Shown one piece after another: positions 1 to 11,265 of a stretch of DNA of 64,000 nt (positions are counted from its first letter, which is position 1; every line of letters starts with the position of its first letter). The notes under the pieces were generated by a model that was not told where the DNA came from, did not search any database, and was given only the letters and a program-made list of their open reading frames with translations. The position numbers and the translations under genes were made by a program. Source of the DNA: Ectobius pallidus (lineage: Eukaryota > Arthropoda > Insecta > Blattodea > Ectobiidae); NCBI GenBank assembly GCA_964059195.1, contig CAXKWD010000005.1, positions 39,695,825 to 39,759,824 of the forward strand, written 5' to 3'.

Positions 1-780
1 GAAGTTGTTAAAGTCTGGATTGTTAGTTATGATTTTAGATAATTCATACAGATGACGTTTTGTTTCACATGACTTTTTGATGCCTGATGAGATCCAGTTA
101 TTGTTGATGGCATTTGAATTGACCTTTACAAGCTTTTTTGGAAAGGCAGTGTCAGCATAGTAGTGAAGGGTGTTAAGAAAGATTTCAAATTTTTGAGACG
201 TGTCATTATTTAGGTAGACTTCAAACCACGTTTCTTTCTTCAGCAAGTATTTGAAATACTCAATTGCTTGTTCACTAAATATTCTTTTTTCAGTAACTTC
301 TGTTCTTTTAGGATTTTTCAGTGAAATAGGAAGGGTTAGCAGTTGAGCATAGTGATCACTGAAACCAGTGTTTAGAATTTCAATTTGACAGAGATTGATA
401 TCTGTATTTAATACGATCTGATCTATGGTTGATGAAGAGTGAGGTGTCATGCGAGTTGGTGAGTGAACGACTGGTTTAAGATTGTAAGCTAATAGTAGAT
501 CCAATAACTCTGATAAGGTTTTAGACTTTTTTGTTAGAATCTATGTTGAAGTCACACTGCACAATACAAGCGTTCTATAAAGGAGTTTAGCTTTATTGAG
601 TGCAATTTCTAGATTGTTAAGACAATTTTTTATGTCACCTAATGGTGATCTGTGTAGACATAAAATGGCAATATCGTAGTCTGGTAATGTTAGGCCTGAA
701 ATTTCAAAGTCTTTTTCAATGTTTAGATTGTTCAAGATATCAAGATTAGCAAAAGAAAGAGAGTTCCTTATGAAGTTGCA

Positions 781-1247
781 TCCGAGTTAAATGATATTCG
801 AACACATATTTGTATTGTAAAGTTTGTTTATAAGTCAAGTTCATTATCAATGAATCCCTCACAAGCCCGGCTTTATTCACTATTTAGTGTTCCTTTTTAT
901 GATAACAGCAATATCATTAGAACAGTGGCCTAATTCGTGGTAAGATGCGAACTTTGAAGGGACTTACAAAGAGAGGTATTTTGATGAGTGTTAGAAAACT
1001 GTATTTTTGTTTTGTTTTGTTTTTTTTGTTTGTTTATCCTATTGCCTAGTGTTTATTTTTCTTTCTCCTTCTATAGAGAGGGAAATCAATTTATATGTAT
1101 TCAGCAGCACTAACTATATGTCTACACATTCCTCCAATTAAAAAAGTGTTATTGTGTTTTCTAAGATGTCTACTGGTAAAATGACAAGTGTTGAATCCAG
1201 TAGATTCTTTTGTAATTTTCTTGGTACAATAAATATATCATATCATA
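781..1247 (+). mobile_element. 5'-truncated LINE insertion with 13-bp target duplication
   Basis: A plus-strand fragment interrupts the minus-strand endonuclease region. It is bounded by the perfect direct repeat TTATGAAGTTGCA at 768-780 and 1248-1260. Its first 160 bases translate to what looks like a LINE C-terminus (SSLSMNPSQARLYSLFSVPF, then IIRTVA), followed by an untranslated tail with T-rich stretches ending in AATAAATATATCATATCATA. The combination of 5' truncation, a coding 3' tail and a long target duplication is the signature of target-primed reverse transcription. Removing it rejoins the endonuclease reading frame at GGNCNFI and RNSLSFANL. Confidence 0.8.
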
Positions 1248-1700
1248 TTATGAAGTTGCAGTTTCCCCCATGATTAATTGTCTTTCTGCATGAATTGGCT
1301 GCTAGAGTGAAGTTAGGTATTTTTGTGAGTTGCAGGGCATCCTCCATAAGCCAACGTTCAGTAAAGCATAAGACACTTGTATTTAAAAGTTTGAATGACA
1401 GTAGGATTTCAATTTCATTGAATTTGTTATTAAGTGATTGGACAGTCTGATGATAAAGGAGTATATTAGTGGGGGCATATTTGAAAGATCACTTACTTTT
1501 ATTTTGGATACTTTCACTTCATCCTGCGGTGGTGTAACCAAAAAGTCTCCTGCGGTACTATTATTTGAGATAACGACAGGATGGTCAGTTACAATAAAAA
1601 ATCAGTCGCAAGTTTAGATGGAAGTTTTGACAGTCTTTTTGATTTGATTTCTACTATATCACTTGCAGAGTCCATATAGTATTCTCCAACAGAATTTGCC

Positions 1701-1975
1701 TTCTGCGATGCTGGTGCTGGTAGCTCTATATTATGCTCTATGCAGGAGCTGGGAATACCAGATGATTTGCATTCCGCTGTAGTCGTTATTGCAGAATTCA
1801 TAATACCCACTTCAGTTGAAGTAGACTTCTGTGATGCAGGTGCTGATAGCTTGACGAAATGTTCTATGCTTGAGTCGGGAATACCAGGTAAATTGCATTC
1901 CACTGTAGTCGGTGGTATTGCAGAAATCTCAATACTCACTTCAGTTGAATTTGACGTTGGTGCTGGTTGCTCCAT
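1701..1975 (-). repeat. 126-bp in-frame tandem repeat, about 2.2 copies
   Basis: Copies begin at 1701 (TTCTGCGATG), 1827 (TTCTGTGATG) and about 1950, giving a period of 126 bp, or 42 codons. The encoded unit includes SAPASQKSTSTEV and related variants, so the repeat kept the reading frame while it was coding. The last copy is partial and carries a 3-bp insertion. Confidence 0.75.
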
Positions 1976-2160
1976 GTTAAACTTCTTAGCCTTCTGGGAT
2001 ACTGGTTGCTCCACGATACACTCTTTGTAGGACACCACAGTTTCAGATGCTTTGTTTGACACTTTGGTTCCATCACTACACTGCTTGTCCAATATAATAA
2101 ATTAGAATTCTTTCTGATGATTGTAATTAAAACTGCCTTCTTTTTTGACATTGCAACCAT

Positions 2161-3741
2161 ATACCGGAACTTAAAGCTTCAAAAATAAATATTATCACTA
2201 CACCTTGTGATGTGACTTTTCTCTGAATAAATAGCTGCAGATATCAATACTGAGTATTGAACAACACAACTCCATGGTTATTCAATTTAAGTTACTCTTA
2301 ATCATGATATTGACATGTGGTTATAAGAATATTATGAATTATAAATTATACTTGAACCTTAATAAAGTATAATAGAGCTTTATTAAAACAATAAAAATTA
2401 TATTTTTATTAAAATGACGGGAGACCAAAAAATAAGACAATATCAACATTTTCCCGTTTAAAACAGTAGGCCTACATACAGTCAGCCTACACTTCGTGAT
2501 AGTTAAACATACCTGTAGTGTTTTGCAGAGAGTGGTTTGACCATTCAGGTAAGAGATTTACAGCAGTCTGAGTATAAGAATGGTCTCCATAGGCATCTCT
2601 TCAGTATGACAGCTAAACACACTCTGAATGTGTCTTGGGTTTGATGCTCACTAAAGTAGCTTACTGTAGGTTGGGTATGAGAATAGAAGGGACAGATTTC
2701 ATACTATAAGTCCCTCATTAATAGCTTACTTGCATTGCTGTGGTAGGGGCCACTGTCCTGTGGTTTAGTAATCATAATAGCTTCTTAGGTTCACATGTAA
2801 TCTATTCATATCAATTTCAGTATGCTGATCATATTGAGTAAACTCATATAAACAAGTAGGCCTACTCATTATGAACTGAGTTCAATGCAGTGTCAAGATA
2901 AATATGGCTGGAAAGTGTGATTGTATCTTATTCAGATTGTATTTGACACCATATACACTGGTATCATGTTAAGGTCATATGAATACTAGTGATGGGCAGA
3001 ATCGAATGATTATAAGAATCGAGTAATCTGTTCTTGAGTAATGTAAATAATCAAATGATATTTGAATGAAGAAGTTCTTGGTTGAATGCAAGGATCCAAG
3101 AAGAAGAGATGCAAGATGTGAGAACACAAGTCGACTTGATCAGTATCCGAGAACTACTGGTACTTAAAGATTAACTCGATTGATAACTCAAATTGTCATT
3201 CAAATGTTCAGCTCTCCAATTTAATCATGTTACAGGATCTAATGCTATTGGCTTCTGCAATGGGTGTGGCCCACCCATACAGTGAACCACACACCAATGG
3301 GAGTTAGTTTCATGCAACACTGTCAGATATTGTGTTACTAAAGTATTCACAGAGTAAAGATCCATAAGATAACAAGGCTGTCTTGCTGCCATGCGATGGG
3401 CTCTTAAAAATCAACAATCTGGTAACACTGAACTGCCTTGTGGGCATGGAGCTGTGTGTTTGAAGAACTAACCTCAATGTTAATATGAACATCGTATTTT
3501 AAAGGAAAGAAACATAGTGAAAGGCACAATCCAAAGCGTAGGCCTATACATCTATTTTTTAATAAACTGATAGAAACTTTCTAACTGTCCTTCCTCTTTT
3601 TGTAAATCCCATATCCATACATTAGGGTTTGTTACATAAGAAACAATTAAACATTTTTTAAACATGGGCTATTAGAAGGGAACTGCTCACATGGGTATAG
3701 GCTATGCAATCCTTGCTTGTGTAAGATTTTGTACCAGTATA
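2161..3741. other. AT-rich stretch without a recognised gene
   Basis: No coherent coding signal was found on either strand. The short reading frame at 3310-3492 (minus) has no family resemblance I can see. Three copies of the palindrome TAGGCCTA lie here (2467, 2857, 3539). Confidence 0.5.
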
Positions 3742-3750
3742 TATTACTAT

Positions 3751-4059
3751 GACCGCCGGCGTGGTCTTGTGGTTAGCGTCGCTACGGATCTGTCGGCCCG
3801 GGTTCGATCCCCGGCACCTCCTCGGATTTTTCTGAGGTAGGGAGGTCTGGTAGGGGTGCACTCAGCCTCGTGAGGAGCTACTTGATAGAGAAGTAGCGGC
3901 TCCGGTCATGGAAACCACCATTAACGGCCGTGGGTGTCGGCGTGCTGACCACATGCCCCCCAATCCTGCCATCTGCCTAGGTAGATGACGCAGCGGTCGG
4001 GTGGTAGGCCTTGTCCCTTCGGGGATGTCGCGCCACGGAGTTTAGTTTTAATATAGGCC
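3751..4059 (+). mobile_element. tRNA-derived SINE, full-length copy
   Basis: The head looks like a tRNA with an A box (TGGTTAGCGTCG) and a B box (GGTTCGATCCCC) spaced as for internal RNA polymerase III promotion. A unique body of about 230 bp follows and ends in TTTAGTTTTAATATA. A 9-bp direct repeat TATTACTAT at 3742-3750 and 4060-4068 is a plausible target duplication. A second, 5'-truncated copy of the same body lies in reverse at 32915-33156, confirming a mobile family. Mobilisation in trans by a LINE is inferred. Confidence 0.85.
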
Positions 4060-4068
4060 TATTACTAT

Positions 4069-5652
4069 TTCTATTAATTTCTTTCCTCCAAGAACAAAGG
4101 AATGTAAAGTGAATCATTTGTTTAATTGTTACAAATGAATGAGTTTCCAAAGTCCTTTGATAGATAAAACTAGGACGTTCATTAAAATTTTAATTAAAAT
4201 GTTTAGCCAAAATATTTTATTAAAATACAACAACATCTATGAAAGTAATCCAAACCCGGGTAAAAAGAGTATTTTGATTGATATAGGTATTGACACAGTT
4301 TTCACTTAGAAAAAGGGATGGCAACAAACAATTATGTATAAAAGTAGTAAATTTAGAAGCCCTTGCGCTTTAACCCCTTTGATAGTGGGCTAAGAAAACT
4401 GGGAATTTAGTTACATTATTATATTCATTGTTATGCACATTCAGTAAGAAATATTAAAAGAAAAAAATAACATTAAGAATATAGTAAATGTAAAGAATAA
4501 TATTCCCAGGAGAGAGGTTTCCTTCCTTCAGAACCATAAAATAAGTCTAGTAAACTCAGCAAGGTCGCATTAAATGTTTCCTTGGTTTGATAGTTTGCAC
4601 ATTGATGCATCAAATAAAACCCGAGTCATAGACTAAGTTTGAAACTTCATTAAATCCCACTTCTCATTTATATACTGTATATATTAGTACTATACTATAA
4701 AATATTAAGACTGATGGTAGTATATTTATGTATTTTTTACTTTGTACATTACCTTCTCGCATACAAATAGTATACAGAAAGTAGGCCTATTGCAATCACA
4801 ACAAAATATCAAAATCAAGATAACACCAGAAAATATGTTTCATGAACCGAAAAAATTGTTTATAGAATTACATTTGTCCGTCTGTGTAGATCTTTTGCAG
4901 GTCCATTGTTTTTACTTCTTTTTTGGGTTATGGGCTATGTTGGACTTTTGTATTGGCACCCCAAAATTTATTTGGTTCTATAACTGAAATATTAATTGGT
5001 ATTGATATAGAAATGAAATAAGTGTCTTTCATACATAATATCAGAGCACACCTTAATTAAAATATTAATAATACAATTCTTTCATTTCCTATAGTAAGAA
5101 ATTAACTATGATTAATTTACTGTTGTAAATGCTGTCATAATATAACTGTATAACTATGTCATAATGCACACACACTAAAATCAATCAGAGTGAGATGGCA
5201 GAGGTCCCAAGCTAAAAACTCAAACCTCATGGCTAGTTAGGGTTTTCATGGTTTACTGATTCACAAAAGGACTTGTGGGCTTTATTTACATTTCATAACT
5301 CATCACTGCTAAGTCACCCAATATTGTAATCATTTAAACTAAATATCAATCAAGAAGGCATCACAAAAAAATATAAACGGACGCATATTATTATATTGAA
5401 TTTATTTAATTTGCACTCTCTTTTATGATTTATTTTCTTGACTTGGAAAAATTAAATAGATAGTCGGAGCAATTACTTATTCAGTTATGTGATGATGTAA
5501 GGATAATGTCTATGGGTTCTCAATAGCGTTTGTCGTGTGGAAAAGTTGGTATATGTTTTAGTGACACTACTATGGCAGAAAATGCTGTTTAATATGAGCT
5601 TGTAGGTTTGTGTACTATCCTTAGCAACATGACTGTGACTTAATAATTTCTG
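4069..5652. other. AT-rich stretch without a recognised gene
   Basis: No supported gene. The reading frame at 4742-4987 (plus) is low-complexity hydrophobic and resembles no family I know. A TAGGCCTA palindrome sits at 4782. Confidence 0.5.
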
Positions 5653-5794
5653 ATGAGTTCTGACCTTGGTGAACCATCTATATCATTGAATAAGCCTTTC
5701 GTTCTTTTAACATGCACTCTGTGTGGCAAGAAATTCTCTAAAAGAGGATTGAACATACATATAGCCAAAGTCATGGCTCTTCCCAGGAAGAATT

Positions 5795-6051
5795 CCGGGA
5801 TGCGCGGGCAAAGAGAGTTAAGTCCACCATCCTAAAAAATTGAGATATGTCCATAGAGTTATAGATAAAAATGTTCTCAACATTTGTGTTAAGTCCAGTA
5901 AGTCATATTCAAAATTGTACGGTAGTTATGGATGTGTGCCTCATGGGTTTATCCATCTCTAAAGCTATGTTGGGCTGGTATAGTGTGTTAAGTTACTCTA
6001 ATTCTCAGTAACAAGAAAGTGGACTTCACTCTCTTTGCCCGCGCACCCTGG
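5795..6051. mobile_element. 257-bp terminal-inverted-repeat element inside the R2-like LINE
   Basis: The left end CCGGGATGCGCGGGCAAAGA pairs with the right end TCTTTGCCCGCGCACCCTGG. The arms extend about 37 bp, up to GTTAAGTCCAC and GTGGACTTCAC. AATT occurs just outside both ends (5791-5794 and 6052-6055) and may be a 4-bp target duplication. The interior has no coding potential. It separates zinc finger one from zinc finger two of the host LINE. It looks like a MITE, superfamily not assigned. Confidence 0.7.
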
Positions 6052-7065
6052 AATTAAGAAGTGATAACTCTCAGAATACCAGTGAATAGTGTTCTCAATG
6101 TGGAAAAATTACCAAAACACTAAAGTTCTTCATATCCACATAAGTAAAGCTCATCTTGCTCACCATCGAAGCCATTTAATGAACAACCATTACAGTGGAT
6201 ATAAACTGGCAACTTGAAGCACTTCTGGTGCTGGTATAGTGCCTGATGATACTAAACAACATAAATCACAAAAACCCACGGAAATTACTTTAGAATACAA
6301 AGATACATTGAGAAAATTCAATAAGCAACTGTCCTCTGAACTCTCTGGTACAGAGTTTGATGTTTTAATCAACAAGTTTCTAACCTTCTTAGCATCAGCT
6401 GTATATATGCTTCCTGGGCCTAAACACCCCGTGAAAAAACACTTTGAAGCCCGTCAGAAACAAAGAATTACGCAACCAGAAGAACTACAAGCATTCTTCC
6501 AATCCAGAAAGAACTTCGAAAAGGGATCATGATAGAAGGAAAAGTAAGTACTTACATGAACTGACACTGTTTCAGTATTACAACCAAAGGAGGAAAGCTC
6601 TCCATACAGTTTTGGGATCTGAAAATATTTCATGTAATATAAAGCTGTCAGATTTACATAAACACTTTTCCGTCCAGTGTTCATCCTACAATACTTGTGA
6701 CAGACCTGAAAATCCAAATAAGCTTACTGAAACTCAGCAAGTAGGAGTAGATGAACTGTTTGTTTTTACAGTCAGTAAGGATGAGGTAGCCAATTCAATA
6801 CATAGCATTGTTGTTGATACCTCTCCTGGCCTAGATGGTGTTCTCGTTCGTGTAATCAAGGATGAAATAGCAAACGAAGTAATAGCCAAAATAGCTACGA
6901 GAATGGGTGTTACCTCTGTCGTACCAGGAACATTTCAAAAGGCTAAAACATCTCTGATATATAAGAAGGGAGATCCAAAAGATCCTATGAACTACAGGCC
7001 AATTACTGTCAGCTCAGTTATAAGGAGAGTAATAGAAAAATTAATCAATAAGCGCCTCCAACAAT

Positions 7066-7430
7066 AAGATAAGAAAAGATACTTTATTGTCATAAACGCT
7101 TTATTGTTCAAGTAAACAGATGACTCATCAGGTTAGAATGCATAACGCAAGAAAAGAAAATGAAATACAATAGTGAACAACATAATAATAAGAAGAAATA
7201 TAAATATTAGTAGACTTCTTTTCAGTCGGTAATTACGAACTGATGGATAGTGACATCATCCTCAGGGTACCCTACGCTACCAGTTGTAAATTGTCTGCCA
7301 TGTATTCGGCAACTGAGTAGTATGCCTTGTCTAGGAGTAGGGTCTTCACTTTCTTATTAAATAATTTTAATTCTGTAGTGTCTCTGATCATGTCAGGCAG
7401 TTTGTTATACGCCTTCTCTCTCTCTAAACC
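7066..7430 (-). mobile_element. 5'-truncated LINE tail inside the R2-like reverse transcriptase
   Basis: On the minus strand the first 140 bases translate to a typical LINE C-terminus (KAYNKLPDMIRDTTELKLFN, then KTLLLDKAYYSVAEY). A short untranslated tail ends with CAATAAAGTATCTTTTC. It splits the reverse transcriptase of the R2-like element between NKRLQQ and TGFNSQPGAQINTA. I did not find a clear target duplication. Clade uncertain; a CR1/Jockey-type tail is likely. Confidence 0.75.
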
Positions 7431-8543
7431 CATATCAGACCGGATTCAATTCCCAGCCTGGTGCACAGATTAACACTGCCATAGTAGGATCCATTTTATC
7501 AAAATCAAAAGATTCAAAGGTTGTGTGTTTGGTTTTCCTTGATATTCAAAAAGCTTTCGATAATATAGGGCACAATCACTTGCAAAAATCCCTTCTATCT
7601 CATGGCATTCCATCTAAGCTACTGAACTTAATAATGAATTTACTGACCAGCAATGTAACTCATATAACAACTCACAAAGGGAAATCAAGTCCCATTTCAC
7701 TTAAAAGGGGCGTTTTACAAGGATCACCATTATCTCCCCTACTCTTCAATTTGGCTATTGATCATATATTTGAACTTTCAGAAACCCCTGTATCTGACCA
7801 ATATGTATATCCCTTGGTACAAATTGGCAGTTCTTTGCTTTGGAGATGACACCATTATTAATGGAAAGAATGAGACTGCTGCTATAGAACTAACAAACTT
7901 AGCATTTCAAACATTTTCAGAAATAGGACTTGCCATCAATTCTGAAAAATCGACATGGATTAATGTTATTAATGGAGATAAAGTAGCAAAAAATTTAAGC
8001 ATTACACACGACTGTACCATCCAGTCTCTTAATAAAGGCAAAGAAATCAGCTATTAGGGACAAATTCAGAAATATCCAAACATTCAACCCTAATATTATT
8101 AGCCTATTAAAAAGCTGAATTTCAAACTAGAGAAATTAGTATCATCACCATAACAGCAATGTGATAAAAAATATCAATATTGAATGCGTCCATTATTCCT
8201 AGTTTGATATACCCTTTCCAGACATCAAAAGTAGTAGATATTTCATCGAAATTTCTTCATGATGTTGACAAATTTCTATGAAGTGCCCCTAATGAAATCC
8301 TACAACTGCCATCAACTAATTCAATGTTGTACAGCGCACCTAAGATGAAAGGATTGGGGCTTTTCCATGCTACATGGGAGATAAGATTGCAGCATATTAA
8401 CTTCTGCAGAACATTATTTCTTGCTAATAATCCGTACCTTTCATCATTATGGAATCTCATTGAAGAAAGCAAGATCAGTATCACTAAGCTCAACGTTGAA
8501 GTTAATAACGACTTTTTGGATGTCCGGAGTAACACCATCTCCG

Positions 8544-8845
8544 CACAGAAAGTCAGACAGGAATTATGGCAAATATAATTTTAAAAGTGGACAGAATTAC
8601 CAACAAAAGGGAAGAGTGTCGAGTTGTATGATGAATATACCCCAGCCAATAGTTGGATAAAAAATTGTAAGGGCCCACAGAAAGTCAGACAGCAATTAAG
8701 GCAAATAGAATTTAAAAAGTGGACAGAATTACCAACAATAGGGAAGGGTGTCGAGTTGTATGATGAATATACCCCAGCCAATAGTTGGAAAAGGGAAGGG
8801 TGTCGAGTTGTATGATGAATATACCCCAGCCAATAGTTGGATAAA
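8544..8845 (+). repeat. 132-bp tandem duplication plus 52-bp partial copy
   Basis: The string CACAGAAAGTCAGACAG recurs at 8544 and 8676 (period 132 bp, exactly 44 codons). The segment from GGGAAGGGTGTCGAGTTG recurs at 8609, 8741 and 8793. The last step is only 52 bp and shifts the frame. The unit encodes KWTELPT, VELYDEYTPANSW and IKNCKG, in the linker between reverse transcriptase and endonuclease of the R2-like protein. Confidence 0.85.
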
Positions 8846-10129
8846 AAATTGTAAGGGCCTTTCTATAAACGAATGGCGAGAGGCCTTGAAGATGACAGCA
8901 AACGTCTCTGCAGTGCAGTCGGCAATACCACAGAGAGACTGAAACATTGGCACATGTCCTGGGATCCTGCCCGTATGGTGAGCTACTTAGAAATGCTAGG
9001 CATCATCAGATTCAAACTGAAATTGCAGACCTCCTACGTGAAAAATGTTTCAAAGACAAAGAGGTCCGTGGTGTGGCCACAAATGGAAGCCACCGCCGTA
9101 TTGACATGCTTGTATACACTGAAGATTCATCAAAGGCATACATTCTTGACCCAGCAATAAGATTTGAAGAACACAGTGGTCAATCAGAAGAGGTCAATAA
9201 AGAGAAACAACTAATATGTGAACCTACAATTCCATACTACCCGGAAAAGCACCACGTGAAAGAAATACAAATATACGGCATGTTAATTGGAGCTCCCACG
9301 CCATGTAGTGAACATCTGGAAATAATTTCAACTAGACGTGCAGAATAGTCCAGTATATAGATACAATCCACCTTGCATTAATTAGGGTAAAAGATTTTTC
9401 TTTCTTATATTGTTTGGTATTGTAAGAGTAGTGTAAATCTAAGTTTTCGACCTCGAAAGCCCTAGGGACAACTTTCTGTGAGCAAAAAACCTCGAAATTT
9501 TCGCACTTTTTTCAGTTTATCGGAAAAATCTCCTAGATATCAACTCCTCGCAAACATTGGTCTATCGCCATTCGAAAGAGCATAAAATTTCCTGCAAAAT
9601 GCACTGGTCAACCTTTAATTTACATGTAGTATTACAGGAACTATAGTACATGGAATTTTTGAAAAATATATTAAAAGGCGTGTATTGGCCCATTTTAATC
9701 ATTTATGGCGGTTTATGTAGTCCATTATGCGTTTTAGTTATGAATGACCATTCGTTATGGATATGTACATGCATTACAAGGTTACCTTGGGGGGGGGGGG
9801 TCAAATTCGATTAACTTAAATTTACAACCAGATAACATAGAAAGTTTAAAATCCGTTTAAAATGACGTAACTTAGGTGTAAAAGAAATATTTTTGAATTC
9901 CTTTTTATTAAACGAGGTCTACTGTTCACAGTAGCATACTGCCCGTGTAAGGTAAATAAATCAAAGAATTGCTTAATTATAATGCCACTTTGTGATTTTA
10001 TTCGTACTTAGGTTGAAAGGTGGGAGAAATGAGTCAGTAAACGTTGTGATGAGAGGAGGGGTTCTGTCAGTCTGTTGGTCTTAAATAGTCTAGCGGACAG
10101 TGGACACAAGGGAAGGTCTATCTGCAATA

Positions 10130-11240
10130 TATTGTGATACCATGGAAACTTACTGCAGTGATTACAGTGTCATCTGAGCAGTATGTAGACGCAAGGCCCT
10201 CTCGAGTGGATGATACATTGAAACTGAAGCTATGGTTTGTTCAGCACGATCCGTTTCCCATAACAGACTCTATAATGTTAATAAATAGTGGAGTAGTAGG
10301 TGAAAAGCAGGGTAATTGTCAATGATCCCAAGAAGTAGGCAAGACCTGTATGGCAAAAAAAAAAACTTCAAAAGCCTACACTTGAAACGAAATGATAAAG
10401 TAATTACACTTGCTGATGTCACGAACACCTTGAAGATTGGTTTCGGACAGGCGACCACTGTTGTTGCATTGATATTGTTTCAGAGAACCTGCATAGCAAA
10501 GACTTGAAGAGGTACTTCACCTACGAACTTGCTCCTTCTTTGTTCAGTAAAGAAGGATTATGAAAGGGTACCAAATCATTACAAAGTTTTCAAGCCTCTA
10601 GATATACAAATATGAGTCGGAATTAATTATCGTGTTTGATGGATACCAAAATGATGTGAATCAACGAGGTACTAAAAGTTCAGAAAGGGTTCGCCGTTCC
10701 AAGATAGAGTTCAGCTGATATAATTTTTTATGAGAAAACATTCCCTGCTGTTTCCCAAGATAAGTTCTTGGGGAATGACAGTAATAAGAGTCGTCTCTTA
10801 CAAATGTTGAAAAAACATTTCGAAAATATTTGCAAGTATTACAGGCAGTAGAAGACGCAGATGTACTTATAGTTACTACAGCTATGTCAAAAGTAGCCAC
10901 TTAGGATAGCATCGTTGTAGGTGAGGATACTGACATGCTTGTACTCCTGTCCAGGATACCCAATTCAAGCCAAAACATACCCCTTCTCAAAGCAGGAAGG
11001 AGTGGCAAACATGATGCTCACTTCAGATCCTCATATCAATATGATTCAATGTATCTTCTATTTATTCATGCTTTTAGTGGTTGAGATACCACCTGAATTC
11101 CATTTGACCATGAAAAAACAAAACTTATCATTGCAAATAACCAAGCTTGAAAAAATATATTTAAGTTTTTTACAAGTTTACTGCAACCAAGGAAGAAATC
11201 AGCCATGCAGGACCCTTCCGCTCATCACAACGTTTGCTGA
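10130..11240 (+). pseudogene. Decayed PIN/FEN1-like nuclease-fold gene, cargo of long-TIR element
   Basis: Reading across frameshifts, the core encodes in order EQYVDARPSRVDDTLKLKLW, SGVVGEKQGNCQ, DKVITLADVTNTLKIGFGQ, LFQRTCIAKT, YFTYELAPS, LIIVFDGYQNDVNQ, SERVRRSK, DKFLGNDSNKSRLLQMLKKH, VEDADVLIVTTA and VVGEDTDMLVLL. The spacing of acidic motifs (VFDGY, EDADVLIV, GEDTDMLVLL) resembles the metal-binding aspartates of PIN/FEN1-type nucleases. That fold is inferred from motifs, not tested. I recognise the layout as a protein family found in many copies in animal genomes. At least four stops and several frameshifts occur, for example a TAG at about 10850. It lies wholly between the two inverted-repeat arms. 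Confidence 0.65.
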
Positions 11241-11265
11241 CTCATTTCTCCCACCTTCCAACTTA

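Larger units (their letters stand above)
1..2160 (-). pseudogene. LINE endonuclease region, decayed, cut by window edge
   Basis: This is the front half of a non-LTR retrotransposon protein read on the minus strand. From 1485 down to 1261 the translation has a typical endonuclease opening (HQTVQSLNNKFNEIEILL, then LCFTERWLMED). From 767 down to 1 it continues with DYDIAILCLHRSPLGDIKN and then PTRMTPHSSSTIDQIVLN followed by SDHYAQ, which matches the C-terminal half of an AP-endonuclease-like (EEP) domain. The catalytic reverse transcriptase would lie beyond position 1. Upstream, 1589-2092 encodes a Ser/Thr/Pro-rich 167-residue segment with 42-residue repeats that probably forms an N-terminal extension of the same protein. 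Frameshifts near 1590 and 1450, a stop after TST at about 540, and a 467-bp insertion show that it is dead. The Jockey/CR1-like group is the best guess. The LINE identity is firm, the clade is not. Confidence 0.85.
5653..9348 (+). pseudogene. R2-like non-LTR retrotransposon, decayed and nested
   Basis: The domain order is that of R2-clade LINEs, which encode one protein with N-terminal zinc fingers, a reverse transcriptase and a C-terminal restriction-like endonuclease. Finger one is CTLCGKKFSKRGLNIHIAKV (last His replaced) near 5716-5775. Finger two reads CSQCGKITKT then LHIHISKAH near 6095-6155, broken by a frameshift. The reverse transcriptase spans about 6540-8057 with SPGLDGV, NYRPITVSS, VFLDIQKAFDNIGH, GVLQGSPLSPLLFNLAIDH and the catalytic FGDD (about 7845). 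The thumb region follows at 8324-8578. The endonuclease at about 8895-9348 has ETLAHVLGSC, RHH, RRIDMLV and ILDPAIRFE. Stops, frameshifts and two insertions (5795-6051, 7066-7430) kill it. No 28S rDNA flanks are visible, so it is not at the classical R2 site. Confidence 0.88.

Noticed and set aside
1740..2030. Plus-strand 96-residue frame
   Set aside because: It is the antisense shadow of the 42-residue repeats in the minus-strand LINE extension.
5653..5835. C2H2 zinc-finger host gene
   Set aside because: The finger belongs to the N-terminus of the R2-like LINE; the frame ends inside the inserted inverted-repeat element.
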